Positions 48,430-59,684 of a stretch of DNA of 64,000 nucleotides are shown one piece after another. This DNA comes from Circinella umbellata (lineage: Eukaryota; Mucoromycota; Mucoromycetes; Mucorales; Lichtheimiaceae). Position numbers and translations under genes: made by a program. Below the pieces are notes generated by a model. The model saw nothing but the letters and a program-made list of their open reading frames with translations. It did no database searches and was not told the origin of the DNA. Within the stretch, counting starts at the first letter, position 1, and each line of letters opens with the position of its first letter. The stretch is from contig JAIWNF010000028.1 of NCBI GenBank assembly GCA_025093555.1, positions 186,001 to 250,000 on the forward strand, written 5' to 3'.

Positions 48430-48825
48430 TGATACAGTCCAAAGACCTACACATTATAATATATCATGGGATAGTGCAGAATTTAAAGTGGCTGTCAGGT
48501 ATCTACGAATATGTAGAGATTCGATGTAGCATTAATAAACGATTCCAAGTACGGGTATGCTGCTCATAATAATGTTGTTCGACTTTCACTTTTTCGATTC
48601 CCCAAGATAAAAAAAATCAGTTGTGCAAATACATTATTGTTGTTGGTTCTTACCTTTTTTTCTTCTCATTCCTAACTTCTTTTTTTTTCCTTGAATTATT
48701 TATAAGCACCAAACTCTGATCATTGTGATCTAGGACATCATGTTTTCAAATATGCTATTTATCCATATGAAAAACGTTTTATACAATTTGACGTTGTGTG
48801 CGAGAAGATTCTTGATGTGGTAAGT
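48430..48825 (+). pseudogene. fragment of a GH38 alpha-mannosidase gene (C-terminal region)
   Basis: Two exon-like stretches match the conserved C-terminal part of Ams1/lysosomal-type alpha-mannosidases. The first (about 48518-48605) reads DVALINDSKYGYAAHNNVV then RLSLFRFPK (the family has LNDSKYGxxxxGNxxRLSLLRSPK). After an intron-like T-rich gap the second (48701-48821) reads APNSDHCDLGHHVFKYAIYP then YEKRFIQFDVV (family APDxxxDxGxHxFxYAxYPH). An upstream piece, WDSAEFKVAV at about 48470, may also belong. No remaining mannosidase sequence is present in the window, so this is an isolated, truncated gene piece directly following the transposase relic. Confidence 0.7.
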
Positions 48826-49312
48826 AGGACAAGAAGAGATATATTGTGAATATATATGATAGATTAATAAAATCCGAATAATAGAATGAGCTTACTTGTA
48901 TTTTCTTTTAGTGTATAGTTCATTACCAAATTGAATTGGTAATATTTTCGAGAATGAAATGGTATCAATATAAATAACAACACAACCAGGTTCAGCAGTA
49001 CTAATAAATTAAGAGTACTTGATCATCATATTGTTGAACTTCATCAACAAAGCGCATTATGTCGACAAACTGAAGGAATTTTATTCAATGTTGGTGCTTT
49101 GCAGGTAGTCGCTTAGAACATTTTTCTGTAATAACACACCAATGATAAAATAGTATTCCTCCCCTTAAAAGTATACTCTTTATTTTATTTTTTTTACAAT
49201 ATATATGTATTATATTCTGCGCATGATTAAACAACAATGAGGGTACTCTGGTTAATAGATAAAAAAAGGTACAAAAGAAATTATTGAGTAATACAGTATA
49301 GTAAAGGATTAT
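48826..49312. other. spacer with an unidentified fragment
   Basis: AT-rich. At about 49010-49104 a plus-strand stretch reads LDHHIVELHQQSALCRQTEG then ILFNVGALQ, which looks like coding sequence, but I cannot assign it to a family. It could belong to the same relic as the mannosidase piece or to another gene. Confidence 0.35.
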
Positions 49313-49318
49313 GCTTAC

Positions 49319-50010
49319 TCACACACAGCACGAGTTCGGTTATGATTTTCAGGTGTGGTAAAGCAAGGTGGAGGCAAATAGTCTAGTTCCTCATTTTTAT
49401 CATTCGGCTCGTTCATCACATTTGCAGATATATCATCATTATCATCACCACTACCATCGTTATTCGCTACAGTAGACCCCTGTTGATTTCATGCACTTCA
49501 TTCCTGGCTATTTTGTGAAATTAACGATGGAATGAAATTATCGGTGGATTACAGTATGTTTGGAGGCAAAAACTGGTAAAAAGTTTATCAGAAAATAGTA
49601 GTATAAAAAAGATCAATGTATGTATTAGTGGGTGTCTAATACGATTCATATTCTTGGTTAATTTCTCTTTGAGGGCTTTTGTAATAAGACCAATCACTGA
49701 ATAAAAAGTATGTGAGTATCATAGATACACTCAATATTGGCACTATAGTAGAGCTGTTATAGTTACCTTGATTCTCAACTAGATTAGACAGTTGTTGTCT
49801 TCTAAACAAATAGCTTTGTTTAACTCTTTTATCATAGAGAACCAATAAAAGGCTTACTCAAGTCATGTTTTGTAAGGCTGCTTATTTTCAAGCCCTCAAA
49901 ATCATTGTAACTATTCCTGACAAAAACAAGTAAATTAACGGGGTTGAAATTAATGATGGATGAAATTAACGGGGCCCTACTGTATTTCCATACTTTGTGT
50001 TATATCAATA
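49319..50010 (-). pseudogene. coding exon of an unidentified gene, interrupted by a MITE
   Basis: On the minus strand 49319-49467 reads NNDGSGDDNDDISANVMN, NEELDYLPPPCFTTPENHNR and TRAVCE, then a TAA or a GTGAGT donor. If the 513-bp element at 49470-49982 and one TA are removed, the frame continues upstream as DITQSMEIANNDG without a break. This supports a coding exon split by the insertion. It may be the distal part of the GRRxD-family gene at 50390-52830, which has the same orientation, but linkage is not shown. Confidence 0.5.
49470..49982. mobile_element. pogo/Tigger-like MITE (TA target duplication)
   Basis: Left end CAGTAGACCCCTGTTGATTT and right end (reverse complement) CAGTAGGGCCCCGTTAATTT form terminal inverted repeats. 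They are flanked by TA dinucleotides (49468-49469 and 49983-49984) and continue into subterminal repeats of the type GAAATTAACG/GATGGATGAAATTA. Length is 513 bp. No transposase is encoded; a 69-codon minus ORF inside is not recognisable. CAGTA... ends plus TA duplication indicate the Tc1/mariner superfamily, pogo/Tigger branch, mobilised in trans. Confidence 0.8.
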
Positions 50011-52017
50011 GAAATTTAAAATAAAAAGAGACGTAAATAAGTCAACGAGACCCAAAAGAACAATAATTGAACTAAAGTTTATTAAAATAAAATATTATCT
50101 CTATTTATATGAATCTTATTATCAGTGGGATATATTGATATGTGTATACGTAAGATTTATATTTGTCATGGCCGTGTGAATTATGAATATAAGATTAATG
50201 ATATTAAGATCAGACTTTGAGCGGTTGACGATATGATATATCTACGCAGCTGTTATCTTATATCATTATAAAAGGCAGACTTCTGTGTTCTTATAAATCA
50301 TGGTCCAAATAGAGAAATACACGAAATGTCAGCAAAGCATAATTAAAGATACGCTATACTTTAATAATTAAAATGACAAATAATTATCTTTATGAATAAT
50401 ATGTGTTGGATACAACACTTTGTAAAAGCTTGATGGTGTCTTGTACTATCATTTTTGCTGACCATGTCATATAAAGTACACCACGCATTAATTTCATATT
50501 TGTTATTTCCTCCGGTACAGTGGCAATGTGGGTCCGTGTATATGTCGATGGTTTATCAAGTAGAATAAGAGTCATTTTTAAGCCTATAATAAAATTATAT
50601 ATATCACTATCATTCATGCTTGTAAATACCAATTAAGGGCGATCGACTTATCATATTGTAGAATATCAGTTATTACAATATCAGATGATACCTTGGATGG
50701 AAAATTAATAACAAGAGCAGACATCATGTCTTTAAGTGCTTTTGGTAATTTTAAATCACGTTCACGCATTATTTTGGTATCGTTTGAACCCTGTTCTTTG
50801 CCTGCTTCTCCACCTCCAACTTCGAATCTTTTTCTTCGGATGATCATATCAAGGCGCCGACCCATTTTATTTCTTTTCAATCCATCACGACCTTGTGGGA
50901 TTTGATCACGATTCTTTCTTGTTGAAGATGAGGTACTTGTTTTTTCCCCTCTATACACCATTGGCCCAGTATAGTTAAGTTACCACCGTAAAAAAAAGAG
51001 AGAAATAAAAGAGAATTTTCGTCAAGTGAACTTACCGAGTCACCTTAACGTCCAACAAGTTGTCAAATGCCCTGTCAACCACTGACCAAATTCGTCCAAT
51101 CAACCATGATTCACTTCTTTCTTCAGAACCAATATCACCGGCTTCCAATTCATGAGCTCTATTCTGATGATTATTTATTAGAGATGATATACATCAAACT
51201 AAAAGCTATTAATGTTACTTACATATTATACATTGATGATCTAAGACTATCCGTAGCGGTAGCTGTTACAGTCGTCGTGATGTTAAATTTAACAACTTGT
51301 TTAACACTCAACTCCTGCAGCGTTAGTTGTTACGATGTTGTTAATCGTGACCACTTTCTAAATTTTTTAATAAAAGTTGTGAAGTGTCACAACTGCTTGA
51401 CTTCAAAAAAAAAAAAAGGACGGTTCCATGGTTGTTGAGTAAAAAGAAGATCACGAGCTTGTTGAAAGGTAGTTGCCTAAAAATCGATACGCATAGTATG
51501 AGCTACTACCCGGCTCAGCTTACCTTTTTATATAACTTTAAGTATGTGAACAATTCATCCGGTATTTGAGTGAGTGTTTTCTTGCTTGTTGACTTAATTT
51601 CGGCAATTTCATCGTCTGTAAATACGTCATGTACTCGGTATGATTTGTCCCATGGGTCAACTACGAACGAGTGACAGAAGCTAATAGACTCAATATATCA
51701 GTACCATAATTTAAAAATATATATATAGTTATTGAAAGTACATACTGCTCGTTTTCCAACCCTTTCCCATATTGATACAACACGTTTTCCGCGTAACGAC
51801 CACTGCATTTAAATTTCCATTCTGGTTCATTCATACTTTGAAATGCTTGCTCAAATTCTTCAAGATGGATTGCCATATTGGATATATCCTTCTATTGGAA
51901 AACTTAATAAAATTTTCACAACATCATTATATCATTGTTCTTTATATACTCACTTTTGTTTTGGTACGTTTTGCTTTTGAATCGAGTAATGAATCAGCAG
52001 AACGCTTAGTACCAATA

Positions 52018-52020
52018 TTA
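52018..52020. repeat. target-site duplication TTA (left)
   Basis: TTA directly precedes the left terminal repeat of the 400-bp MITE, and the same triplet follows the right end at 52421-52423. Confidence 0.75.
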
Positions 52021-52420
52021 GAGCACTCGCAATGGTCCTTGTAAAAAAGCTTGCAAAATGCAAAGCTTGTAAATTTTCAAGAAAACTTGTAAAATTACAA
52101 GGAACGTTTGAGGTGCTTGTGAAAAAAAAATTCGCTTCCCACTTTTAAAAAAAATGAACAATAACAGCATTACTACTAATACTACTTTCACTTTGGCTTC
52201 TACCAATGAATCAACCGTCGCTACTACCGTCACCGAACTTGTTGAGCAACTTAAATAAAGATGTTGATGATAGTAGAATCCATTTGAAAAAATTTAGCTC
52301 AAAATAAGTTACAAGCCAATTTTACAAGGACCATTGTGGGTATTTGCCTTGTAGTGTTACAAAATTTTACAAGTCTTCAATTTACAAGCTTTTTTTTTAC
52401 AGGGACCGCTGCGAGTGCTC
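52021..52420. mobile_element. 400-bp PIF/Harbinger (Tourist-like) MITE
   Basis: The perfect 10-bp terminal repeat GAGCACTCGC ... GCGAGTGCTC extends imperfectly inward (left AATGGTCCTTGTAAAAAAGC, right reverse complement AGCGGTCCCTGTAAAAAAAA, both then GCTTG). It is flanked by TTA triplets. Several internal words (CTTGTAAAATTxCAAG) repeat in both arms. The 3-bp TTA duplication and GAGC.../CAATGG-type ends fit PIF/Harbinger Tourist elements. Removal with one TTA restores GAT AAT ATT GGT across the junction of the minus-strand gene. A 34-codon ORF (52154-52258, plus) beginning MNNNSITTNTTFTLAS may be the remnant of an autonomous parent's gene. Confidence 0.8.
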
Positions 52421-52873
52421 TTATCATTGTCAATGTGTCTTGCTTGAGAATCCGATTGTTCATTATCACTACTTGAACTACTAGCACCATCGCCTTCATT
52501 ACTATTTTCATAAAAGTCTCAGTAATCAATAGTTACAAAAGAAAAACAGTAGTTACGAGTAGAATATAGACTTTTACTTACAAACCACCATCTGATTTTG
52601 ATCTTCTCAAAACATGACCCCCTTTCAATCCATATTGTTCAGCTGTACACATTCCATCACTTGTCAATTTTGCTTGTGAAATGATCTTTTGGGTCTTGAC
52701 ACCTTTTTCTGCCCAGAAGAGCTTTTCTTCTTCAGAACCTTTCCATGACGTGAAGGCATCTGCTAATTGTTTCCGTTTTGAACAGTTTTCGAATGAACTT
52801 CTCTTTTTTGATATATCTTCAGAATAAAAAAATAATAATAGAATGCAATTTTAACTGTTTATTATACATGCTT

Positions 52874-52952
52874 CCCAATAACTGGATTTTTCCCAATGAT
52901 TGGCGGGGCCCTTTTTTCCATGATGGCGGGGCTTTTTTTTTCATTTTGGCAA
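52874..52952. repeat. Tc1/mariner-type terminal-repeat-like sequence
   Basis: Contains GGATTTTTCCCAATGATTGG followed by CGGGGCCC, then CCATGATGGCGGGG and CATTTTGGC. It is clearly related to the putative TIR at 47464-47500. It lies directly upstream (minus sense) of the first recoverable exon of the disrupted gene, so it may be a solo element end that removed that gene's start. Confidence 0.45.
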
Positions 52953-55120
52953 CAAATTTCATATGTCGGATGAGATAAAAGAGTATGCATAAACAATCTT
53001 TTTCCTTATTGTTCACTTTACTCATGAACAGCAATAAAGACGCGCAGCAATATGATATTGCTTGGTGTTTACCGCAATCTAACAATATATCGTTGGAAAT
53101 CTTTGCAACTCATTTCAACTATCATGATAAACACCTTGCCAACAACAGACATTTTATTCTGAAAAAAAAACCCGTGCTCATGTACGACATAAAATAGTTT
53201 TTTTTTTTTTGCTTAATCAAACTACTAATAATAGAACATAATTCTTTTTCCTTCCTCTTTTTTATTTTTATAATGAAAAAGTAAGAGCAACTAATTTTTT
53301 TCGTTTTTTCGAGTGAGATAAAGACTAAATAATAAAATTCAATTGTAATTTATTTATTGAAATACCATTTATTTGAAGAAATTTATGTTCTCATATTTGT
53401 TAATGAAGATTAAAAAATAATTAAACGGGGCTTCGCTTATATTATCTATAAGGAATAATAATATATATTTAAGAATATATATTAACCTTATACAGTTTCG
53501 ATTCATTATTGCTGAGTTATATTGTAGGAGAGCGGCATTACTTGTTTATTAAACTATTTAAACTAAAAAAAACACAGATTACCACACAACGCGTCAAATT
53601 AAATAAAAATTGACAAAAAGTTGTTTCAGGACGAAATTAAAACCCCATTTTTCAATAATGATGCAGTGGGAAATGTATTTGATCTACTACTACTACCACT
53701 AGTGCTGATTCTGTAACCCCTCATTGACAACAATTATACTGCCAGTTGTACCTTATATATATAAAGAAATGATAAGTTTAGCCGCTCTGATTATATATAT
53801 TAAACCTTTATCATTATATATTAAAACACAAACATGAAAATGATCCATCATGAGATAATTTTTTTTTGTCATAGCAACAGACAAGTTGTCATAACAACTG
53901 CTTTATTTTATCTTCTCTTCCACTATCAGAGAGCACGTCTCATGAAACCCCTTTTCAAAAAAAAAAAATTAAGGTTGTCACGTGAATGCAAATTGATTTA
54001 TCAAAAAAAAATTGATTTGGTGTACACGGGCCACATAAGCATAAAACTAATACCTGTCATGCGCACCATCCAAACCCGCACCATCGTGTGATCATCGTCG
54101 ATTTTTTATTCTGTTGAATTTGGTTGGTTTCTTTTTTTGAAAAGGATTTGATCCAAAGGACAGGAGTAAATTTCCTTGTATTTATATATATATATATATA
54201 ATTGAAGTATAAAGAAAGATGGGTCCTCTTTATTTATGAGCGATGAAAACTAAAAGAAGAATAATGAAATAACAATGGGAAAATATCATAAGAGGCAGGG
54301 TGCCTAAAGGTATTTTCACACGAATTAACTGACACACAAAGAAACAATAATTTTCTTGTATGGTATACCTTCTACTCTCCTCATATTTCTGCTCCTTATT
54401 ATTCTTTTCAACCCCACTTTCTACCGCATATGAAAGGCGTCACTCCTATAAAATAAAATGAAGAAAGGATAGCTAAAATAATTTATATATTCTGTATAAG
54501 TTCGTTATTATAGTTAATTTTAAAGCATATTTATTTATTACTGTAATACTGATAGTAATAGTAATAAAAAATAATTTAGTTTATAAAAACAAAATGTAGG
54601 CCCCACTAATAAATAATTTTTTAACTGAAATTACTTTGTTAAAAGTAAACCCCCGGGGAGTTTTGAAAACGAATAAGAATTACAACAAAAAGAAACAACC
54701 CTAACCTTTTAATATTAATTAAAAGTTGCCCAAATACCTTTCGCAAACAAGTGGATAAATCACCTTTATTTTTCTTGTTCTTTCTCTTTCGTGGCTTCCT
54801 AGCTAGAGCAGAGAGCAAAAAAAAAAAAAAAAATAGAGCTATTCATATTGTTTTTTTTTCTTGTTTCTATTATCTATATACCGGCAACATGAACGGCTTT
54901 GTATGTGAGTGAACATATTTATATATGTATGTGCAGGGTATAAAATATTTAAATAAGTTAATAAACTTGAGGATTTGCATGCATACTTTCCATGAATGGA
55001 TGGATCACGCACAGAAAAATAAGTGCTTTAGAGACCGCTTTCATTTTTTTTTTGCGCTTCTATCTTCCTCCCCTTTTTTTTTTCTCCATTCGCCCCGCAA
55101 GCGAAAAAAAAAGGAAAAAG

Positions 55121-55154
<34 letters not shown>

Positions 55155-55443
55155 TTTTTTTCTTCTCTTTACTCCTTTTCCTTTTTCTTTTTCCTACTTT
55201 TTTTTTCTTCTTAGCCATATACCACCCAAATAACAAAATTCCATTCCATTCTTATTATTAAAGAATTATAACAACAACTGTTTTAAAAAAGAAACAACCA
55301 AAAAGAAAAAAAAAAAAAAAAAGAGAGAAAAAAAAATTCAAGAACTTTAAAAAAAAAATTATCCTTTTTTCTTTTCTTTTCAACTTCTTTACTTAAACTC
55401 CAAAATCATCTTTTTTCTTTTTTTGGGTTAAAGTTTTGAAACC
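52953..55443. other. intergenic region upstream of Med15
   Basis: AT-rich; short ORFs at 52985-53197 and 53834-54091 (plus) are not recognisable. An (AT)n run lies near 54185, a poly-A near 54818, and a (CT)n tract at 55127-55153 followed by a long T/C-rich then A-rich leader (55155-55440). The latter is a plausible promoter and 5' UTR for the Med15 gene. No RNA gene seen. Confidence 0.5.
55127..55153 (+). repeat. (CT)n microsatellite in the Med15 promoter/leader
   Basis: About 13 CT dinucleotides within a long pyrimidine-rich tract, some 290 bp upstream of the Med15 start codon. Confidence 0.85.
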
Positions 55444-57137
55444 ATGAATCAACAAAATCCCAATATGCCTAATGGTCAACAAGTGGCTGCTCAACAGGGA
55501 ATGAATATGGGTCTTCAAAACGATGGTGTTCCTAATCCTAATTGGCGTGATGATTTTTCTCAAAATGATAGAAATCAGTTTATCAATCAATTGTAAGAAT
55601 ATAATATATATTTTATTTTAATTTTTTTTTTGAATCTGTTTTATATATATATATATCCACATATTTGAAAAGGTTATGGATCACTAGATATATACGGTTT
55701 CTTTCATACTCTATCCCTCTCTATCATTGATTCTAAAAGAATATGGGGGGTTTTTTTTATTATCGCATATTCTTTATATTATTTTACATGAATTGAAACA
55801 TGAGCATATATACAAGACACACCCATCCACTTTCTTGATCATTTTTATTTTTTACTCTCTCATATTCCTTCCCCCCCCCTTTTTTTTTTGGTGATAGCGC
55901 GTGCATATGATGAATTTTATTAATTGATCATTGTTTTATTTTTATTATTTATTATAAAAGGGCACAGGCATTAAATGTACTTTCTCCAAGTACTTCAGAA
56001 AATGACATCATGGCAGCAGCAAGAACCTTTGAGGTCAATCTTTATAATAGCAGTATTAATAAGGTGAATATTAAGAGATAATTATAGTAATTAACATTTT
56101 TTTAAACAGTAATAATTTATAAAATGGAGTGAAGAAAAATAAGATAGGGAGACTTTTTTTTTATAAAAAAAAATAACAGAAGAGAAGGGGATGGAAGAGG
56201 GAAAGGAAGGAAGGAGAAAAGCGTGGGGTTGGGGCGGGGGGGGGGATGAGAGTTGTTAGATTCGAGAAAAATTTCCCCGAAGAACGTATAGAATAAAATA
56301 ATCATAATAATAATTCTTTTTAATAACGAATATTTTTTTTAGAATCAATACGTTCTGGCATATGCAAGAAAACTTAGTCAAATCAAATCCAATATTGGTC
56401 AAGCGCGAGGGAATACTGGAACTCCCAATACTTCAATGGGTCAACAAGTAAGCGGGGCTGGTCCTACTAATATGATCCATGATGGTAATCAAGGAATGGC
56501 TCAGCAACATGGTAATAATATGGGAATTCAACAACAAATGTCACCTTTAGTCCAACAGCAATTATCTCAACAGCAACAACAACAACAACAACAACAACAA
56601 CGACAAAATGCTTCTCCTCAATTACAACAACAGAATCAACAACAACAACAACAACAACAACAACAAAACCAACAACAAAATAATTTCCAATCACCTCTTG
56701 GAATGAATCAGCAACAAATTGCTGCGGCAGCTGCAGCAGCAGCTGCTGCTGCTGGTCAACGACCTAATATGTTTCCACCTAATATGATGCAACAACAAAA
56801 CAGACCACCTCAACAACAGCAACAACAGCAGAATGGAGCAATTAAACAAGGATTAGGTCAAATTACACAACAACATTTATTAGCATTACAAAGAGCTGCT
56901 GCATTAAATGTTGCTGCTGCCAGTGGCCAAGGACAGGGACAACAATCACAAGGTATGACAAACCAGGGACAACCCAATAATGTCCAGACTCCAAATCAAC
57001 AAGCACAACAACTCTCTTTAAATGTATTACAAAACTTAAGCGCCAATGGAACTAACGTGACCCAACCCAATGGATTATCACTTTCACCACAACAAATTCA
57101 AATGTACTTAGCTCGTCAAATTGCTCTTCAGCAGCAT

Positions 57138-57173
<36 letters not shown>

Positions 57174-59652
57174 CAACAACAGCAACAGCAACAACAGCAG
57201 CAGCAGCAGCAGCAGCAACAACAAGGTGGGATGCAACAATCACAACAATCACAACCTCAACAACAGCAGCAAAAACAAGTGCCACAACAGCAACAACAGC
57301 CACCACAAACACAAGCTCAGGCACAAGCTCAACAGTTGGCACAACAACAGCAACAACAAAATTTCCGTCCTAATGCCGCTCAAGCTGCTGCCGTTCAAGC
57401 TGCTGCTCAAGCTGCTGGACGTGTAAGTATGGCTGGTGTACCCACTTCCATGGCACCTACAAGTTTTGCAACTTCAAATGTTATTAATCCCGGATCCATG
57501 CCTCCTGCATCGGCTGCTCTTTTGGCAAGTAATCTGACAGCTCAACAATTAAATAGACCTCCTCCACAACAAGGTCAACAACAAGGTATGCCTCAACATG
57601 CAAAAGGACCTACTCCTCAAAGTGCTCAAGAAATTTTGATGCAACATTACCGTCAACAGCAAATAATGCGTCAGCAACAAGCACAACAACAAGCTCAGCA
57701 GCAGCAGCAGCAGCAGCAGCAAGCTCAACAACAACAACAATCTTCTCCACGACCTCAACAACAACAACAACCTCCACAATCACAAGCATTACCACAACAG
57801 CAACAACATGTTGTTTCACAACCTCCACAATCTCAACAAGCCCAAGCTCCTACTAATCCTACTATGATGCAACAACAAAATATGTCTACTGGAATACCTC
57901 AACAACAACAACAACAGCAGCAGCCGCAACAAGGTCAGCAACAGCAACAACCAAATCAACAACAGCAAAGTCAACAAGCAAATCAACAACAGTTAAATGC
58001 TAATGCTCGAATGATGTTGCAACAAAATCCTCAACGAGCTGCTGAAATTGCACGTCATTTGGATGAAAACGTGCGAAGTAATCGAGGTGAATTTCAACAC
58101 TTTTTTTTTGTACTTTAAATATAATTAAAGGGGCCGGGGGATGATAGTGATAGGAAAGGGGGGGTACACACTTTTTTTCCATTCATCTTTATTGCTGGAA
58201 CAAACAAAAATGAATCAAAACTAAATATAATAATTAAAATATTTATTAGCTGTTCCTGGTATTATTGAAAATTTAAGTCAACAAGAAAAGAATGACATTG
58301 CAGAAAATGTTGTTCGTATGAAACCAATGTGTGATAAAATTGATGAATTATTACCTGTGTTTTTAACGATTACAGCTAATGTGGAGGCCGCGCGTCGGTT
58401 GATCATTATGAAATATATGTTTGAAGATCAAGTCCGACTTTTAGGTCAGCAAAAGTTTATTGTCTCAGCAGATCAATTAACAAAGTTACGAGATCAATTC
58501 ACAGGTTATTTTACTTGGGTTCGTAATGCTGTAACTCAACAACAACAGCAAGCGCAACAGCAAGCTCAACAAGCTCAACAAGCTCAACAGCAACAAGCAC
58601 AACAACAGCAGCAACAGCAACAACAAATAGCACAATCCATGGTAGCATCATCGAGTATGTCTATGGCAAGTGCGCCACAAACTCGACCTACTGCTGTTTC
58701 AAATCCTGCTGGTCAAATGATAGGTACACCTCAAATGAGTCAACCAATGCAAATGAATCAAACACCTCAGTTAACCCAAACACCTCAAATGACACCTACT
58801 CAACAACAACAACGTCTCCCTCAACAACAGCAACAGCAACAACATATACCATCCCCTCTTCCTCAACAAGCAGTAGCTCGACCACCTCCTGTTTCTGGTC
58901 CACCTCAACAACAACAACAACAACAACAACAAATGAATGATCAACTTGCTGCTGCTGCTGCGGCTGCTAATGGAAATCCTGCCGTCATGAATGCAAATAT
59001 GGGAGGAATTAAACGAGGAAGTATTGATTTAAAATTACCACCTACAAAAAAACAACGAGGAGGACAAACACCCACTGATCAAAAGCAATCTCCACAACAA
59101 CAACAACGAACTACACCAGTTAGTACGACTACTACTTCTGAACAAGATAATGAACCTATTGTTGTAAGTGATAGTCCAATTATTAAACAACAACAGACAC
59201 CCCAAACTACGTCAACACCTATTTCTATGACTCCTCAATTACAACAACAACAACAACCTGAAATGACACTACCAGGAACACCATCATCATCTTCAGGTGT
59301 TTCTGTAACTGGTACTCCAGGACCTAGTGGTAATAATAATCAACAACAACAACAACAACAACAACAGCAGCAGCAGCAGCAGCAACGACAAACTCAAGTT
59401 CCAAATGTACAATTACCTAATGTTCAAGAAGCGGCCAGAAAACAAGGAATTCCACAAGAAGTGATTGATCGATTACCATTAAAAGCTTTACATTGTACTT
59501 TTATATTGCAACAAGTGGAAGAAAAGAAAATTGCATTATCAGCTTTTCAACATCAACAAATTCGTCAATTGTTAAATGAGCGAGTGGAAACTGTTAAACA
59601 ACAAATTGCATTAGAAAAACAAGGAGGTGCTAATGTAGGTAATATCCAACAA

Positions 59653-59684
<32 letters not shown>

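Larger units (their letters stand above)
50390..52830 (-). pseudogene. Mucorales repeat-family gene with GRRxD...E...K motif, disrupted
   Basis: Exons can be chained on the minus strand: about 52825-52587 (RSSFENCSKRKQLADAF to LRRSKSDGG), 52518-51954 interrupted by a MITE (NEGDGASSSSSDNEQ, then IGTKRSADSLLDSKAKR after it), 51891-51748 (NMAIHLEEFEQAFQSMNEPE), 51673-51527 (HSFVVDPWDKSYRVHDVF, IPDELFTYLK), a degenerate stretch, about 51158-51037 (ESWLIGRIWSVVDRAFDNLL) and about 50950-50390 (KMGRRLDMIIRRKRFEVGGG then EAGK, LKLPKALKDMM, LKMTLILLDKPSTY). The D...E-x5-K arrangement (GRRLDMI/FEVGGGEAGK) resembles a PD-(D/E)XK core. I recognise similar hypothetical proteins as numerous in Mucorales. 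Besides the MITE, the frame shifts near 50630 and no start codon was found upstream, where TIR-like DNA begins. Confidence 0.6.

Noticed and set aside
52985..53197. 70-codon plus-strand ORF next to the TIR-like sequence
   Set aside because: Reads somewhat like protein but has no recognisable motif and no splice context, so it was not called as a gene.
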